From NCBI GenBank assembly GCA_019925105.1, contig JAHGAU010000034.1, positions 186,001 to 250,000 on the forward strand: a stretch of DNA of 64,000 nucleotides. The letters are read 5' to 3'. The notes below the pieces were generated by a model. That model searched no databases and had not been told where the DNA came from. It saw only the letters and a program-made list of their open reading frames with translations. Of the stretch, positions 49,888 through 62,099 are shown in pieces; the first letter of the stretch is position 1, and the number at the start of each line of letters is the position of its first letter. The DNA comes from Niebla homalea. Taxonomy: Eukaryota; Ascomycota; Lecanoromycetes; Lecanorales; Ramalinaceae. The translations under genes were made by a program, and so were the position numbers.

Positions 49888-51756
49888 ATGTCCTTGCAGT
49901 CTAATTTCTGTTGTCTTAATCATTGGTGGTCTCTCATATTCTTCTCCATATGGCATGTTGAGAACGTCGTATCTGCTGCTACAACATCGAACACAGCACA
50001 GCCCTCGTGCGTGACAGCTTTGGCAAAGCCAGTCCAAATACCCATCCACAATGTGACACTGAGTGACGGGACTATTGCGCGAGGCCTTGCTGTCTCTCTT
50101 GGAACTCCTCCTCAGGCTCTTGCATTGCAAGTGGAAAGGTGCATCTCCGAGTGGATCGCCATTGCCCAGGTCATTACTGATGCTTTCAAGTTCGAATAAT
50201 ACGTATTTATACGATGATTCGGCCACCTGCGACAAGGACATGACTAAGCCTGAATGTACCGCTCGCTTTGGCGGACTTTTTGACGAGAGCAAATCTTCGT
50301 CGTGGCATCAGTATCAAGGTTTTACAGCTCCAGGCTTCGGGGACCTTGACAACACAATTGAGCAGGGCGCATCTAAAGCTTCGTATACTGGTACCGATAA
50401 TTTCAAATTCAATGACGCCTTCACCCTCAAGGATTTTGCGTTTGGATTGGATAAAGGAGGAACGCTCAGCTCCGGCGCTAGTTTGGGCACGTTGGGTCTT
50501 GGACCCAATTCAACACTGCTTACCACGTTGGAGGCCGATGGGACCATTCAGTCCAAGACCTGGTCTATGTTTCAAGGCTGGAGTGGCGCCCAGGCCTCAC
50601 AGCAAATGGATGGAACTGTGATCTTTGGGGGATATGATAGAGCCAAGGTCATAGGCCCCAACGTCACCTTACCAATAACAATTGGAACTAGCTGTCCCAG
50701 TGGCTTTCTTATGACTATCTCGAGTATCGATATGAATCTCAAGAACGGCTCCTCTTCGAGCCTGCTTGGTTCCTCTCGCGCTTCGGCTCTGCAAGCTTGT
50801 GTGGACCCTAAGGGAAACGCGCTATCTTTACCGTACCAGATGTGGTCCAACTTCCTCAAGATCTCAGGTTCGACCGAAGTCGGGCGGTCCAATTCGGCAA
50901 TCAATTTCTTCAACATGCTCATCTCGGCGGATGGCGCGTGAGTCTCTCCGTCCTTCGAGGCAAATCCCAAAAGCTTTGGGGTTCCTGCTGACCATATCAT
51001 AGCTATGACGGCGACCTGACTATTTCCATCAACCCCAACCTAGAGATCAGAATCCCAAATCATCAACTGGTCGTCCCCCAATACGACATCAACAGCACGG
51101 GGCAGACCATCATCAACAATGCGACGACGCGCGAGGTACAAATCTATAGTCTGCAAGGATCAATGGACGACGACTTGCCTCAATTCGGTAAACCTTTCCT
51201 GAGCTCGGCATACATTCTTGCGGATAATGATCAACAACAATTCACCCTCTGGAAGAGCCAGCCTACGACGGACCAGGACATTGTCGCACTCGGCCCACCA
51301 ATTTGCAAGAGCAGTAGCAGCTCTTCCGCAACCGCTGCCATACCCGCTTCACCGAATACCCCTCCCCCTGCCCTCCACGCACCATCGGTTTCGAAGGGTG
51401 CTATAGCGGCTGCTGTGGTTGGCGGTTTAGCAGCCGCTGCGCTGTGCATCGGTGCGCTTCTTCTGGCAAGGAAACGGCGCGCAAAGCGAAGCCAGCATCC
51501 TGAAGCGATCAATGCCGAGGACAAATCGTCCTCCCAATTGTTCGACAAGCCCGAGATGGCCTCGGATCAGCATCCTCCACAGGAGATGTCTGTGGCAACA
51601 GATCCGGGATACAGCGTGGCGCCGTATGAAATGCCCGGGAGCAAGAGTGCTCAATATACAATGTCGCAGTATGAGCTGCCACCCGACAAGAGCTCCCAAC
51701 GGGAGATGCCAAGATATGAGATGCCAGCTACGCCCATGAATGGAAAACCATTTTGA
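49888..51756 (+). CDS. Membrane protein with aspartyl-protease-like ectodomain, paralogue 2
   Basis: Three exons: 49,888-50,138, 50,191-50,937 and 51,003-51,756, giving 583 residues. Introns are GTGCAT..AAG (52 bp) and GTGAGT..TAG (65 bp, branch CTGAC). The start ATG in ACCATGTCC gives a plausible signal peptide cut near VVSA-ATTS. The ectodomain has SLGTPPQ (70-76) but no aspartate in the DTG position (ALALQVES), then FGGLFDE, LGLGPNS and MDGTVIFGGYD, so it is a likely pseudoprotease. There is a Ser/Pro-rich stalk, one membrane helix at about 465-489, and a tail with YEMP, YELP and YEMP, ending TPMNGKPF. Tandem duplicate of 46,515-48,351 with identical intron phases and domain order. The tail is the best-conserved odd feature; its partner is unknown. 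Confidence 0.88.
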
Positions 51757-53671
51757 CTCAGTCGTATCCGTACTTCTCAATGAAGCAACTCGAAGAGAAG
51801 AACGGGAAGGAGAGGAAATGCCAGCTCGGGTCAAGAGAAGTACATATATTGGGAAGCATGAAGGAGTAATGGCGGATGAATCCGAGGTGAACATATATCT
51901 GGATTGGATTGAGCGGGCAATCCATCACAGCACGGAGCCCATAAGACTTCGGGCTTTTTCGCTTATGACGCAAATAGCCAATTATTAGGCTCAAATAAGA
52001 TGCAGCCACTCAAGGACCCTCCCAGAGTTCATGCAAGGACAGATCGGCAATGATTATCGTCAAAGATGAATGTTGCAGACTCACAGTGAAGGTCTAGCCT
52101 CTGCCCCTTTTTTAGACGCCGTGGTGAAGGCCGCATTAGGTTCGCAGGCGCCGAACATCTTCAACATCTCACCACGGAAGGGCCTCGGCCTTTGCCCCCT
52201 GTTGCGTGGCGTCATCTGGAAGAGTGAGAGTGATAGTATCCCAGGCAAGCAGGTGAATGGCAAAGGAGGGAGTGGCTGTTTTTGCGAGTCTGCCAGAATC
52301 TTGAGATTTACGGCAATTGAAGTGTAAAGATTATGTGGGAGGATTACTCGATGATGTCACCAATGCAGAACATCTCCTGCGGTGGCATGGACCGGAGGAT
52401 TGTGCGCAGAAGAAATCACGCTCGCAGCCTGCAAGTCTACAGAGGTACCGACGTCTCGTTGAAGACTTGAAAAGCCGTTGAACCGTTAAAGCCTCGAAGG
52501 AATTTCCTCGCCGTGAAATCTGACTTCCTGCACCCGCCGAACCCAAATGCACTAAGGCTTGGCTCCAGCGCGTAGCTCAATTCGCAGCGTCTGATTCGCC
52601 CGAGCTCCCCTGCCCCTTTAATCACTTCCCGCTGCCATCACCAACAATGGCTCCAATCAACACTCTCGTTGACAATAGAGCTGCAGATGACGGCAAAAAC
52701 GGTCCCCTCCAGGGGTTCCTTTTTTGGTGTCCGCTTATCTTGATTCGTTCACGCTTCGAATCCTCCCACCAATCCCCACCGCCAACGAGACGCTCGTACA
52801 ATTTTTGCACTTTGCCGTCCCATTTGTGATGCTGAGAAGCATGTCTGTTCTCCTAATTGGCGAAGCTCTCTGTCGATCTATGGAATAGCACAGGCCAGGT
52901 GTGCTTGGGAGCAGTCCCACTCTCTCGAGAGTCTGCTCCCCTCGAGTCCTCCACTCTCTTTTGGCCCCCCAGCCATTACTGCCCTTGCGCTCGGCAATCC
53001 CCACTTCCCTCATCCTGCTGCTATGATTTTAGGATTCCTGCATCGGGAATGCAAGCCAACTTCGTTTAGCGCAATTCATCACTGCTTGTCCCAATCACAT
53101 CTGCGCATCTTCCAATGCGGATCCAACGATTCACAGTCCCACCTTCTCCAACTGCAAGGGACCCCCATATACCCACCGCAACCCACTGCTGCGATTATTC
53201 TTCCGCACGATCTATCTGCAACCTCCACTGACGACCACGAGGTAGGCTCATGCCGTCTGTCTTCTGGTGATTGGGCGCATATATGTATAAACAGATCGAA
53301 CAACGGTGGACGCCTATCGCTTTAATTGATACGGACTGAAACGAGGAGCTGGCATCCTCAGGCCCAACGACTTAGTTCTCTTTGAAACGGCTTCCCTCTG
53401 CTCAACGCCTACAGCTCGCCCTCACCTCTTCAAAAATATATCATAGATATCGATCCTGCGCAAGCTCCTGAAAAGGCAGTGACAAGAGAATCCTCACCGG
53501 GAAGAACATTGTCGAGGCTCTGCTCCAATCAGGCTTCGCCGGCAGCGTACATATTTAGAAACGGATTGTCGTAGCGCACGCCGCTCAGACTTCTCGTATG
53601 ACGTTCAGGCAAAGCGCATTGGACGATACCCGTCTCTGAACAGCGAAAACCCCTTCATCTGCACCCACAAA
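51757..53671. other. Intergenic region before the metalloreductase
   Basis: About 1.9 kb. Short ORFs on both strands look like chance frames (no domain, no start context worth noting). It holds the 3' end of the upstream gene and the promoter of the downstream one. A TATATGTATAA stretch near 53,280 is a weak core-promoter candidate. Confidence 0.55.
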
Positions 53672-56044
53672 ATGCCTCACCTACCGAGTACCCTCTCAGG
53701 GCCCACTCTCACACACCTCACCAAATCTCTCACCAAGCGCATCAATGTACCCATAAGGAGCAACAGTCCGCCAGGGCTGATAGCAGCCAGCAAGCAAGAT
53801 CCGTGGTCGCAGTCTGGAAAATATGCGCTGGGTTTCGTCTACTTTGCCATCATACTCTTCGCCTTGACCATGGCATTACATTGGTATCGATTTTGGACAG
53901 ACAAGATTGGGAGGGCCACACACAAAGAGAGGCTGGAGATCTTGTCATCGAAGGACTCTTCGCCAGACATGGACTTTGAAATGAACAACATGCCAACCAA
54001 TTGCTCGACAAGAAAGTTTTTCCCAAGGGATGACATGGATTCGCCAGAAGAGAAGGGTCACACGTCACAAGCTGAAGAGGAGGAGCAGCCATTGTCGCTT
54101 ACATGGGGTCCATTTAATGACTTGGTCGCATTCGTGCGGTTTGTCGTGTATCGTCCAATCCCACCGATACGGTATGGCAAGAAGAAGGAATTTCACTTCC
54201 CAGGGATAGGCGCCACAGCAATGATCGCCGCTGCCATGGCCTTTGTGACCCTCTACACTTTCGTTCCCCAGCCGCTTTACTACTCCAGTATCGGATTCGG
54301 ATCTCCACCTCTGGCCATCCGGGCGGGTATGATCGCGGTGGCAATGATGCCTTGGATTATTGCACTCAGTATGAAAGCCAATGCCATAACGTGGATGACC
54401 GGAATCGGCCCAGAACGTCTCAATGTCATCCATAGATGGGGTGCCTACATTATGCTTTTTCTCTCCCTGGTACATACAATCCCGTTCTACGTAACGCCCG
54501 TTTGGGATCAGGGCGGGCTCCGCGCATTCAAGACATTCTTCAATCAACCTTACTATATCTATGGCACAGGAGTGGCAGCACTCGTCCCTCTCTGCGTCCT
54601 TTGTCTTCACTCGCTTCCCTTCTTACGGCGATGGTCCTACGAGCTGTTCGTCACATTGCACGTCCCTATCTCGATCGTATACTTGGGCATGCTGTTCTGG
54701 CACTGCAACAACTACCTCACCTCATGGGCATACCTCTGGGCAACCCTCGCCATCTGGCTAGCGTCATGGTGCTCCCGCATCTTCTTTCTCAATTGGACAA
54801 ACCCGCGCCGCATGTCCTGGCTCATAGGTGAAGAAGCAGCCATCACGGTCCTTCAAGAGAACGCCGTCAAGGTCACCATCCCCACGGAGAAGAAGTGGAC
54901 CCCCGGCCAATACGTCTACCTGCGCATGCCCGGTATCTCCGTCTTCGAAAGCCACCCCTTTACCATCGCCTCTCTCTGGTCTCCCGACTTCCCCTCCGGC
55001 TATGGTGATAATTACAAAGACATGACCCTTGTCTTCCGCCCATTTGGCGGCTTCACCCGCAAGGTCTTTGATCGCGGCATGAACGACCCGCTGGAAAAGA
55101 CCTACCGCGCCTTCATCGATGGTCCCTATGGCGGCATGCGTCGCGACCTCGCCTCCTTCGACACCGTCGTCCTCTTCGCGGGCGGCTCAGGCATCACAGC
55201 CATAGTATCCCACCTCCTCGACCTCATCAAGAAGATGCGGGACTCCAAAGCCGTCACCAAGAAAATTCACGTCGTGTGGGCTCTCCGCCGCCCCCAGACT
55301 CTCGAATGGTTCAAGGAGGAACTTCGCATCTGCAAGGAATCTGCCCCGCCCGAGTCCGTACACTGCCAATTCTTCATCACCGCAGCCAAACGCCCCCCAC
55401 CGGGTGGGGCCATGGCGAAAGTCCCCCCATCACCTTCCCGTCCCTTCCAAGATCAAATCCACAAACAAATCGATTCTACCTTCGCGGGCATCGCCTCCAA
55501 ACGCAACTCCGCGCTCATCCAAGAAGCCGCAGGCAACGACCCCGAAAAAGTCGACGAGCTGAAAGCCGAGAATGAAGACGCCATCACGAACCTCCCCCAC
55601 CCCACCTTCCTCCCTGCCCCCAAGAAAGCCGCCACCGCCCCCGGCAAACCCCGTCACAGGCCCCAACTGAGCCTCAACACCTCGAACTCCATCGCTCCGC
55701 CCCCCAACGATCAAGGACAAGGCGGGCCTTTCGACTTCGGCTTCCCCTCCACGCCCACTTTATTTCAAAAGAATATCATGCGCTTCGCCTTCCTCCCGTC
55801 GGTCAACCCAAAGAAGGCGTCCTGGAGCACCGAGTACGGGAGACCAGATATCCCCTTCATGCTCAAGGAGATGGAGAGGGAGTTTGGGCGCAAGACCTGC
55901 GTGTTTGTGTGTGGACCGCCAAGCATGCGGATGGATGTGCAGAGCTGTGTTGCGGGCATGCAGAGGGGGGTGTGGGAGAAGGGGAGGAGGAAGGGGAATG
56001 AGAGGGAGGAGCTGTATCTGCATACGGAGAATTATGCGCTGTGA
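53672..56044 (+). CDS. Ferric reductase-family transmembrane metalloreductase
   Basis: A single 790-residue exon in a good start context (ACAAAATGCC). Family role: reduces extracellular Fe(III) or Cu(II) with electrons from cytosolic NADPH through FAD and two haems in the plasma membrane. Seen here: a first membrane helix at about 51-71; a charged cytosolic loop rich in Glu/Asp/Ser (about 90-140); then a bundle of helices with the two haem histidine pairs H254/H268 and H330/H344, each spaced HX13H. Next come HPFTIAS (428-434, FAD), GPYGG (484-488), FAGGSGIT (about 502-509, NADPH) and VFVCGPPSM with C747. Unusual: a Pro/Ala/Lys-rich insertion of about 120 residues (roughly 575-690) splits the NADPH-binding part. 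FRE-type rather than NOX by motif set and lack of EF-hands. Neighbours do not suggest a siderophore or ferroxidase cluster. Confidence 0.93.
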   Translation: MPHLPSTLSGPTLTHLTKSLTKRINVPIRSNSPPGLIAASKQDPWSQSGKYALGFVYFAIILFALTMALHWYRFWTDKIGRATHKERLEILSSKDSSPDMDFEMNNMPTNCSTRKFFPRDDMDSPEEKGHTSQAEEEEQPLSLTWGPFNDLVAFVRFVVYRPIPPIRYGKKKEFHFPGIGATAMIAAAMAFVTLYTFVPQPLYYSSIGFGSPPLAIRAGMIAVAMMPWIIALSMKANAITWMTGIGPERLNVIHRWGAYIMLFLSLVHTIPFYVTPVWDQGGLRAFKTFFNQPYYIYGTGVAALVPLCVLCLHSLPFLRRWSYELFVTLHVPISIVYLGMLFWHCNNYLTSWAYLWATLAIWLASWCSRIFFLNWTNPRRMSWLIGEEAAITVLQENAVKVTIPTEKKWTPGQYVYLRMPGISVFESHPFTIASLWSPDFPSGYGDNYKDMTLVFRPFGGFTRKVFDRGMNDPLEKTYRAFIDGPYGGMRRDLASFDTVVLFAGGSGITAIVSHLLDLIKKMRDSKAVTKKIHVVWALRRPQTLEWFKEELRICKESAPPESVHCQFFITAAKRPPPGGAMAKVPPSPSRPFQDQIHKQIDSTFAGIASKRNSALIQEAAGNDPEKVDELKAENEDAITNLPHPTFLPAPKKAATAPGKPRHRPQLSLNTSNSIAPPPNDQGQGGPFDFGFPSTPTLFQKNIMRFAFLPSVNPKKASWSTEYGRPDIPFMLKEMEREFGRKTCVFVCGPPSMRMDVQSCVAGMQRGVWEKGRRKGNEREELYLHTENYAL

Positions 56045-57824
56045 TGGGGGTTGGGTCGTTGGTGCTATTGCACAGCGACTGCTCGGTTTTTGCATGGTAT
56101 TTTTTTTTTTTTGGAGTAGATACCCACTTATCATTATTCCACGCCCCAAGCGGGTTCAGGGGAGGTTTTCCATTGTCTATAATACTCTGTGTGTGTGTAT
56201 GGGTGTGGCATCGTCACAGCGACGTTGAAGTCTATACATTGAAAAATATACTCATCATATCCAAACACAATGCCTCCACTTCCACGAACCTTCACTTCAC
56301 ACTGTAGCAACTGTCCGAGTATGCCAAGCCCGCCATTCAATGCCTTCGACTGGGGGGGCAGCGAGATTCGACATTCTGCAGGGGACAAACCCCGAGTATC
56401 CTCTGCTTACTTTGCTGCGAGGGGAGCGATGCGAGCACACCCAGCCTGGTGAGGTACTTACATCGAGCATAGCCACGATTCGCTAAAATATCGACTGCGC
56501 CAGGAAATATGAGATGGGCCGATGGCAGCCGAGCGAGCGAGCGAGGGAGGGCGGGGGATGATCCGTTTCTGCGGGTGGACCACGAGTACTCTACCTACTT
56601 TAGGTAAGTAAGGACTGGATAATGGTGGTGGTGGGTAGACGTATGATGGGCTTGGGGGGGGGCGCAGGAATATCCGAAGTGGGATCCAGAGACTCTATTA
56701 TTTATGGCCAGTGGGGGGAAAGTAGTAAGTCATGCTTCGATTGAGGGGCCAAGATGATGGTATTTTTTGCCGGGACCCGGTTTCACCACGCTGTACGGAG
56801 GATGGCACGGAAAGTCCTGGACAACGCTAAAAGTTGGATCTTCTGTTATATTCTTGGCTTTGTATTTGAAAAAGTTCACGGTACAAGATTCAGCTCTTTA
56901 GGGAGTTTTCCCTATGGACGTTGCTGCAACTGCTGATGTGTAAAGGCGTAAGTGTGGCTAGGTTTATCTTAGGGAGGTGGGCCTAAAGCTTTCTGTAGAT
57001 TACTTACTTAATACTCGAAGATTACAGGCCAGGGCCCAGGATAGATAACGTTAGCTGCAGATTTTAACGTCGTCCCGGAATTTTCCGTTTTCAATTAAGT
57101 TAGGTAGAAAAAGCTCCGCGTTGTGCAGGACTTTTAGTGCCATCATCTCCCGTAAAGATCACTCCGCCTCAACGGCGGTGTTCCTTATCAAAGGGTACTT
57201 GACCGTAGTGGACCCTGGACTTGCGGCATTTCGCTACCTAGATTGCTCGCCTCCAGCCAAAGCTCCAACCCGCTGACAAGGTTCAAGGCCCTTCAAGATC
57301 CTGCTATCCCTGCACAGAATCTTCATTAGCCTGATACATTCGCATGAGCTCATTTTGAGGCAAATCTCTGATGTTTCTGCAACATGATGAACGGCCGGAT
57401 GAGACCTCAGGCGCTTGCCGCAAATTCCGTCCTTGATGCTCAACAAGCATCCCTCGGAATCATGTTAGTACGAGGCATTTGTGGGTGTCCCCAACAGCGC
57501 ATGCCGCATATGCAGAGTCCAAAAGGGTAGCATAGGTACTTTGCTCGGCGATCCCTGAAGAACGCCGAGCGATCATTCGCTGTGCGGCTCATCAGGCAGT
57601 ACTCATGCATGACTGGTAGCACGCCTCGGCACGAGTACCCTGTAAGATGCACAAATGAAAAGAGAGTGCGAAATGCAGCGGAAGCGGACAGAACGATTTG
57701 GAATTTAAGGCTGAGCCCAGTTGGGTCCTGAAGAACGTCTTCAAGCTACCCAAAAGTAAGGATATTTTGTGCAAAATCGAACCCTCACTTGGCCTACAGA
57801 GTGGCTTCAGTAGCTCTATACAAT
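56045..57824. other. Intergenic region with simple repeats
   Basis: About 1.8 kb. It contains a poly-T run near 56,100, a GT-rich run near 56,190-56,210, GAGC repeats at 56,531-56,545, and G-rich runs at 56,620-56,665. Small ORFs (60-110 codons) on both strands have no recognisable content. The last 300 bases should hold the promoter of the NLR-like gene. Confidence 0.6.
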
Positions 57825-60800
57825 ATGGGCCGCGCAACTGCCAAGGCTTGGAACCCGTTTCATCGCCAGGCATGGTCCAGCCAAAAAGCTGAGACAGCCT
57901 CAGCAAGCAAGGACACTTGCGAGCCATCTACTGCTATGGAAGTTGATGCACCGCACAGAGACGAAGCTCCAGCACTTGGTTTGCCCGTCGATCCTGCTAA
58001 TCTCAGCCGCCAAGCCTTCAAGCGAGCAAAGCCTGTGAACGAGACCTTATGGGATGATGCCTACACCCAATTTGCAACTCGGAACCCGCAATTGGCAGAA
58101 GATTACCGGAAACTACTGGCAGACGTCACTGACGTTCCTGCTTCTGCTAATATAGCTGATCATGCACAAGCAGTCTTGAAACAGAAGCTTGATCAAATCC
58201 TGGAAAAGCAGTGGAAAATTCAATTCAGGAACAGATCCATCACCCTTCGCTCAAAGGTCGATCAGATCCTCAAGATACTGAGTATCTTCAAGGATCTAGG
58301 CTCCTCCTTGGCTGGCCTAGATCCAGTCCATGCCGGTCTACCCTGGGCTGGAATTTGCTTCCTGATTGCTGTATGTTGAATCATTCAATATGTTGTGCTC
58401 TGGCTGAAATGGCACAGCCTGTCTTAAACAACGACGAGCAGCATAACGCGGCTATTGAAGGAATTAATAAGATAGCCTTCATTGTGTCTCGTTACGAAAA
58501 TCTTGTCAACGTATTCCTTGATGAAGAATCTGACGGTCATGATCCGCTTGCAAGTCAATTTGACAGTAATTATGGCACTGCCGTGAGGGAGCTTTATGAT
58601 CTAATACTGACTTATCAGGCCTCTGCGGCCTGTTACTTCAATCAAGCGACGTTGATGCGCATCTACCGCAACACAATGAAACTTGATGAATGGAAAGGGA
58701 TGTATGACAAGATCGTGGCAATGGACGCTGAATGCATGAACTACCCTCGCATGCATATGAATTTCAAAGGGAAGTATGTCCAGAAAGAAATGATGGATCT
58801 TCTCACACGCCAAGAGAAAAATTGGTCGGACCTTTGTGCTTTTCAACAAACCCTTGAAGTCACACAAACGCTTGCACAGATCTCGGACATCTCGGTTGAG
58901 CAAGACCACGAAGATGTGCGAAATCGTTTGGGCTCGCTATATTGGGATTCTGGTCAGTGGCTCTTACAACATGAGGACTACCTCGCTTGGGAACGGTCCT
59001 CCAAAAAATTCCTCTGGCTTCGTGGTTCTATGGGCGTCGGAAAGAGTTGCCTAGCCTCTATCATGATACAGACTGCCGTGTGGAAGGCGGACGAGGGACG
59101 AGTGTTGTTCTTCTACTGCTCTCAGCCGCAGATCGAAACGGTTGACATATTTCGCTCTCTACTTGCTCAACTCTCCGTGGATCAAAGGGGTCGGCTTGCA
59201 TCTTCCATTCCCAAACAGAAGCTAGGCAGGCGCAGCCTCTCTCTGCAGGAGTGTTACGACCTCATCCTCAACATCTCGAGTCAGTGTCTAGGGGTGACCA
59301 TCATTGTAGACGCTATTGATGAGTGTGCTGATTCTGACGAGTGCATGTCTCAACTTACCTCACTTTATGCTCAGAGTGAATGCATTAAGATCTTCGTTAC
59401 AAGCCGGCTCAATGTGCGAATTGATGATGAAATTCAAGATCTGAAAACCATCACCCACTTGCAAACGGTCTGGGACATGGAGAATTACATCAAGACAGAA
59501 GTCGACTTGCCTGCTCGTCGAAAGAAAAGCGGAATGACGAGTGAGCAAGCGGGGCTATTCAAAATGGTGTTGAAACGGCGTGCGTGGGGCATGTAAGATA
59601 CAACATGTATCGCTCTGTACTACGAGTAAGACTGACTTCATGAAGGTTTCGATGGGTTGAGCTTGAATTAGATGTCATGCTAAGCAAAAGATACCCGATC
59701 ATACATCACAAGGATGTTCAATCGAGGCTCAATAGCCTCTTGCTCTCGCCAAGAGATCGTCATCAATTAAGCAGAGCCTACTCTAGGATCTATGAACTGA
59801 ACACACAGGATCAATCTTACAGGAGTAGTTTGGCCATCAAATCATTGCAATGGGTCTATGGCTCCTATCAAAAGATTTCTCTCGAATTTCTCGTCCAAGC
59901 TGTTGCTCTCGATGATCTGGGTGTCATTGACCCAGTCATCGACCAGGACTTCATTCTCACCATATGTAGTAACTTTGTAATCGTGACGCGATCAGGCGAG
60001 GTCAGATTTGCTCACAGATCAGTCAAAGATTTCCTGAGATCGTCCATGAGCCATGAGTTCTCCGAGGTCAGCTTGCACAACGCAATAGCTGCATCGTGTC
60101 TCACCTTTCTTCTCACTTTAATTGATGACCCCAAATGGTCTGCCTTACCTCTACATAACAGCGAGGAAGTGGCAGACCTACAGCTTACTAGCTTCGAAGC
60201 ATACGCCTGCCTTCACTGGCCTTTTCATTGCGAGGCTACCCAACTATGGAGCCGCTCGCGGGCGTGTATGGAGGGTAACGAGCGCTCGCGGCATCTCACC
60301 ATGTATTTTCTAGAACCATTGGCTTTAGCTAAGGCGTCTTGTGGCAGTGTGGCGTTCCGAAAATGGCTCAGCTTCCTTCAACTGTATTTCGACACAGAGC
60401 CGCTCTTGGATGACCACAAACAACAACGACTGGTAGATGCCATATCCAAGCCAGCAAATATATGGTTCACAGTGTGTATCTGGGGGCTTCTGCCATCTCA
60501 CACAGAGTATGAGGGGATGCCGCTGCCAAGGCCAATTACTCGGCTCAACGGAAAGGGCCGGTCATCCCTTGTCTTAGCGTGTGTGAATGGACAGCGGCAT
60601 ACGATTGAACTTCTGTGGTCACAGAAATTGTGGATAGTTAGGGTACCATTGGGAATCATGATACAAGCTGCGGCTCGAGGTGGCGATCTACAAACTCTGC
60701 AAGATGTCTTGAATAATGGAAGAAGAGAGACTTTTAGAAGCGTGGGTTGGATGCCGTCGCCATTTAGGGCTCCATTAACTACAAGAGAAGCTCGGGTAAA

Positions 60801-61848
60801 GACAGAGATGAAGGCGGCTATTAATGCGGCTCCTGGTAGGTATGGAAGATCGCTGAACGCAGCTCTGTCTAGCCGCAACCCGCAAATTGCACTCGAGCTG
60901 CTTCAGAACGGTGCCGAAGTCTGGCTGCCAGTCACGACCGTCCTCCCGACTACAACTCCATCAGATAAGCAGTTCATAGAGAGTGTGAACAGACAAGGGA
61001 TCGAAAATACAAGCACCATCCGTGTGACCGATGAACCTATTGCAGCCCGGGCTCTGGACTCTCCACACTCTGCGACTTTGGAGAAAAATAAAGATCGGCT
61101 GTTAGCCCTGTTCGAAGCAGCCGGTCATGTCCGCGCTCAACTACGCAACGCCTTTCAACGAAACTTCGTTTTCGGTCATCCTGAAGGGGAGGGACCTCAA
61201 CAGGATCGAGCGGTGATCGATGACGCCTTGAGCATGTTCGCCAACCCCACTGAATTTGGCACTAAGATGGTCCAATGCCCATTCTGCTTTCAGGAAGCTA
61301 TGGAAGATGACCCGGAAGAAAGAACGTATGTCATTGCCTATTCACAATTGATCAAGTTTCAACGGCTGACTGATCACCCTAGGGAACATTTGATTGCGGA
61401 TCTAATGCCTTATATGTGCACAAACAGTACATGCAGCATCTACGGTAAGCTCCTTAGATCGCGGGAAGAGTGGAGGACACACGTACTCGCCAGTCATGAA
61501 ATCCTTGAAGACCTGAAAGATGGTGACGCTGGCTCGCTTGCCGGGTCCACTGTGCATTGCCCTCTGTGTGACAAGGCTGTTGAAGGGCCTCAAGCGGACT
61601 TGAGAATGGTTGACGAACATATGGGGCCACATATGGAGAACTTTGCAGTGAAGGCATTGGATCAGCATTACGACGACCGAGGAGAAAATTCGCAAGACAA
61701 AATCGATTCCGACGATTCCAGCCGCAGCGGCCGTGGCTCTGCTCGCTCCTGGGCCTCCAGAGGTAGCAGCAGAGGGAGCAATGGGACAGTGGCTAACCGC
61801 AACGCGAATGACCCTGGGCGTTCATCGCCCGCCCCTCAAAAATTTTAA
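57825..61848 (+). CDS. NLR-like STAND protein (NACHT_N, NACHT, winged helix, zinc fingers)
   Basis: Three exons: 57,825-58,370, 58,418-59,592 and 59,646-61,848, giving 1,307 residues. Introns are 47 bp (GTATGT..CAG) and 53 bp (GTAAGA..AAG with CTGAC). Residues of about 60-290 match the N-terminal domain of NWD-type NACHT NTPases (GLPWAGICFLIA | PVLNN across intron 1). NACHT: Walker A GSMGVGKS (385-392), Walker B VTIIVDAIDE (about 475-484), FVTSR (508-512), FRWVELELD across intron 2, and a winged helix to AHRSVKDFL (about 696-704). Then degenerate ankyrin-like helices (about 890-1010) and zinc-finger pairs: C1118/C1121, C1165/C1170 with H1186/H1191, and C1212/C1215 with H1232/H1236. A Ser/Gly/Arg-rich tail closes it. 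Such proteins act in fungal non-self recognition and programmed cell death; the specificity here is unknown. A further in-frame TTG at 57,789 is not a credible start. Confidence 0.88.
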
Positions 61849-62099
61849 CATATCTCGCAGACATTCCATTAGAACACGCACGGACTCCTACGAGTATTTG
61901 AGAGCTATATTCGCCTTGAAAAATTGTAAATACCTTCTAAAGCAACGCGCATGAAACGCATCCGCATCCGCTGTCCGGGGGATCGATATATAAGCGGGGA
62001 GTCGAACTGCAGCACAAAGTGGGAGACGAGTGTTATGACCTGAACGGCTTTGATCCGGTTAGGACTTGCTGTCTACCAGAGGATCTTGCTGTCGGTCTA

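Noticed and set aside
49730..50014. 94-codon plus-strand ORF with hydrophobic start
   Set aside because: Different frame from the conserved exon of paralogue 2; the ATG at 49,888 gives a signal peptide in the right frame.
49648..50292. 214-codon minus-strand ORF
   Set aside because: Overlaps the start of paralogue 2, whose introns, phases and homology to paralogue 1 are convincing; the minus frame has no domain.
58211..58417. In-frame 5' extension of NLR exon 2
   Set aside because: Represents exon 1 in the wrong frame plus the 47-bp intron; splicing at 58,371/58,417 restores the family's conserved sequence.
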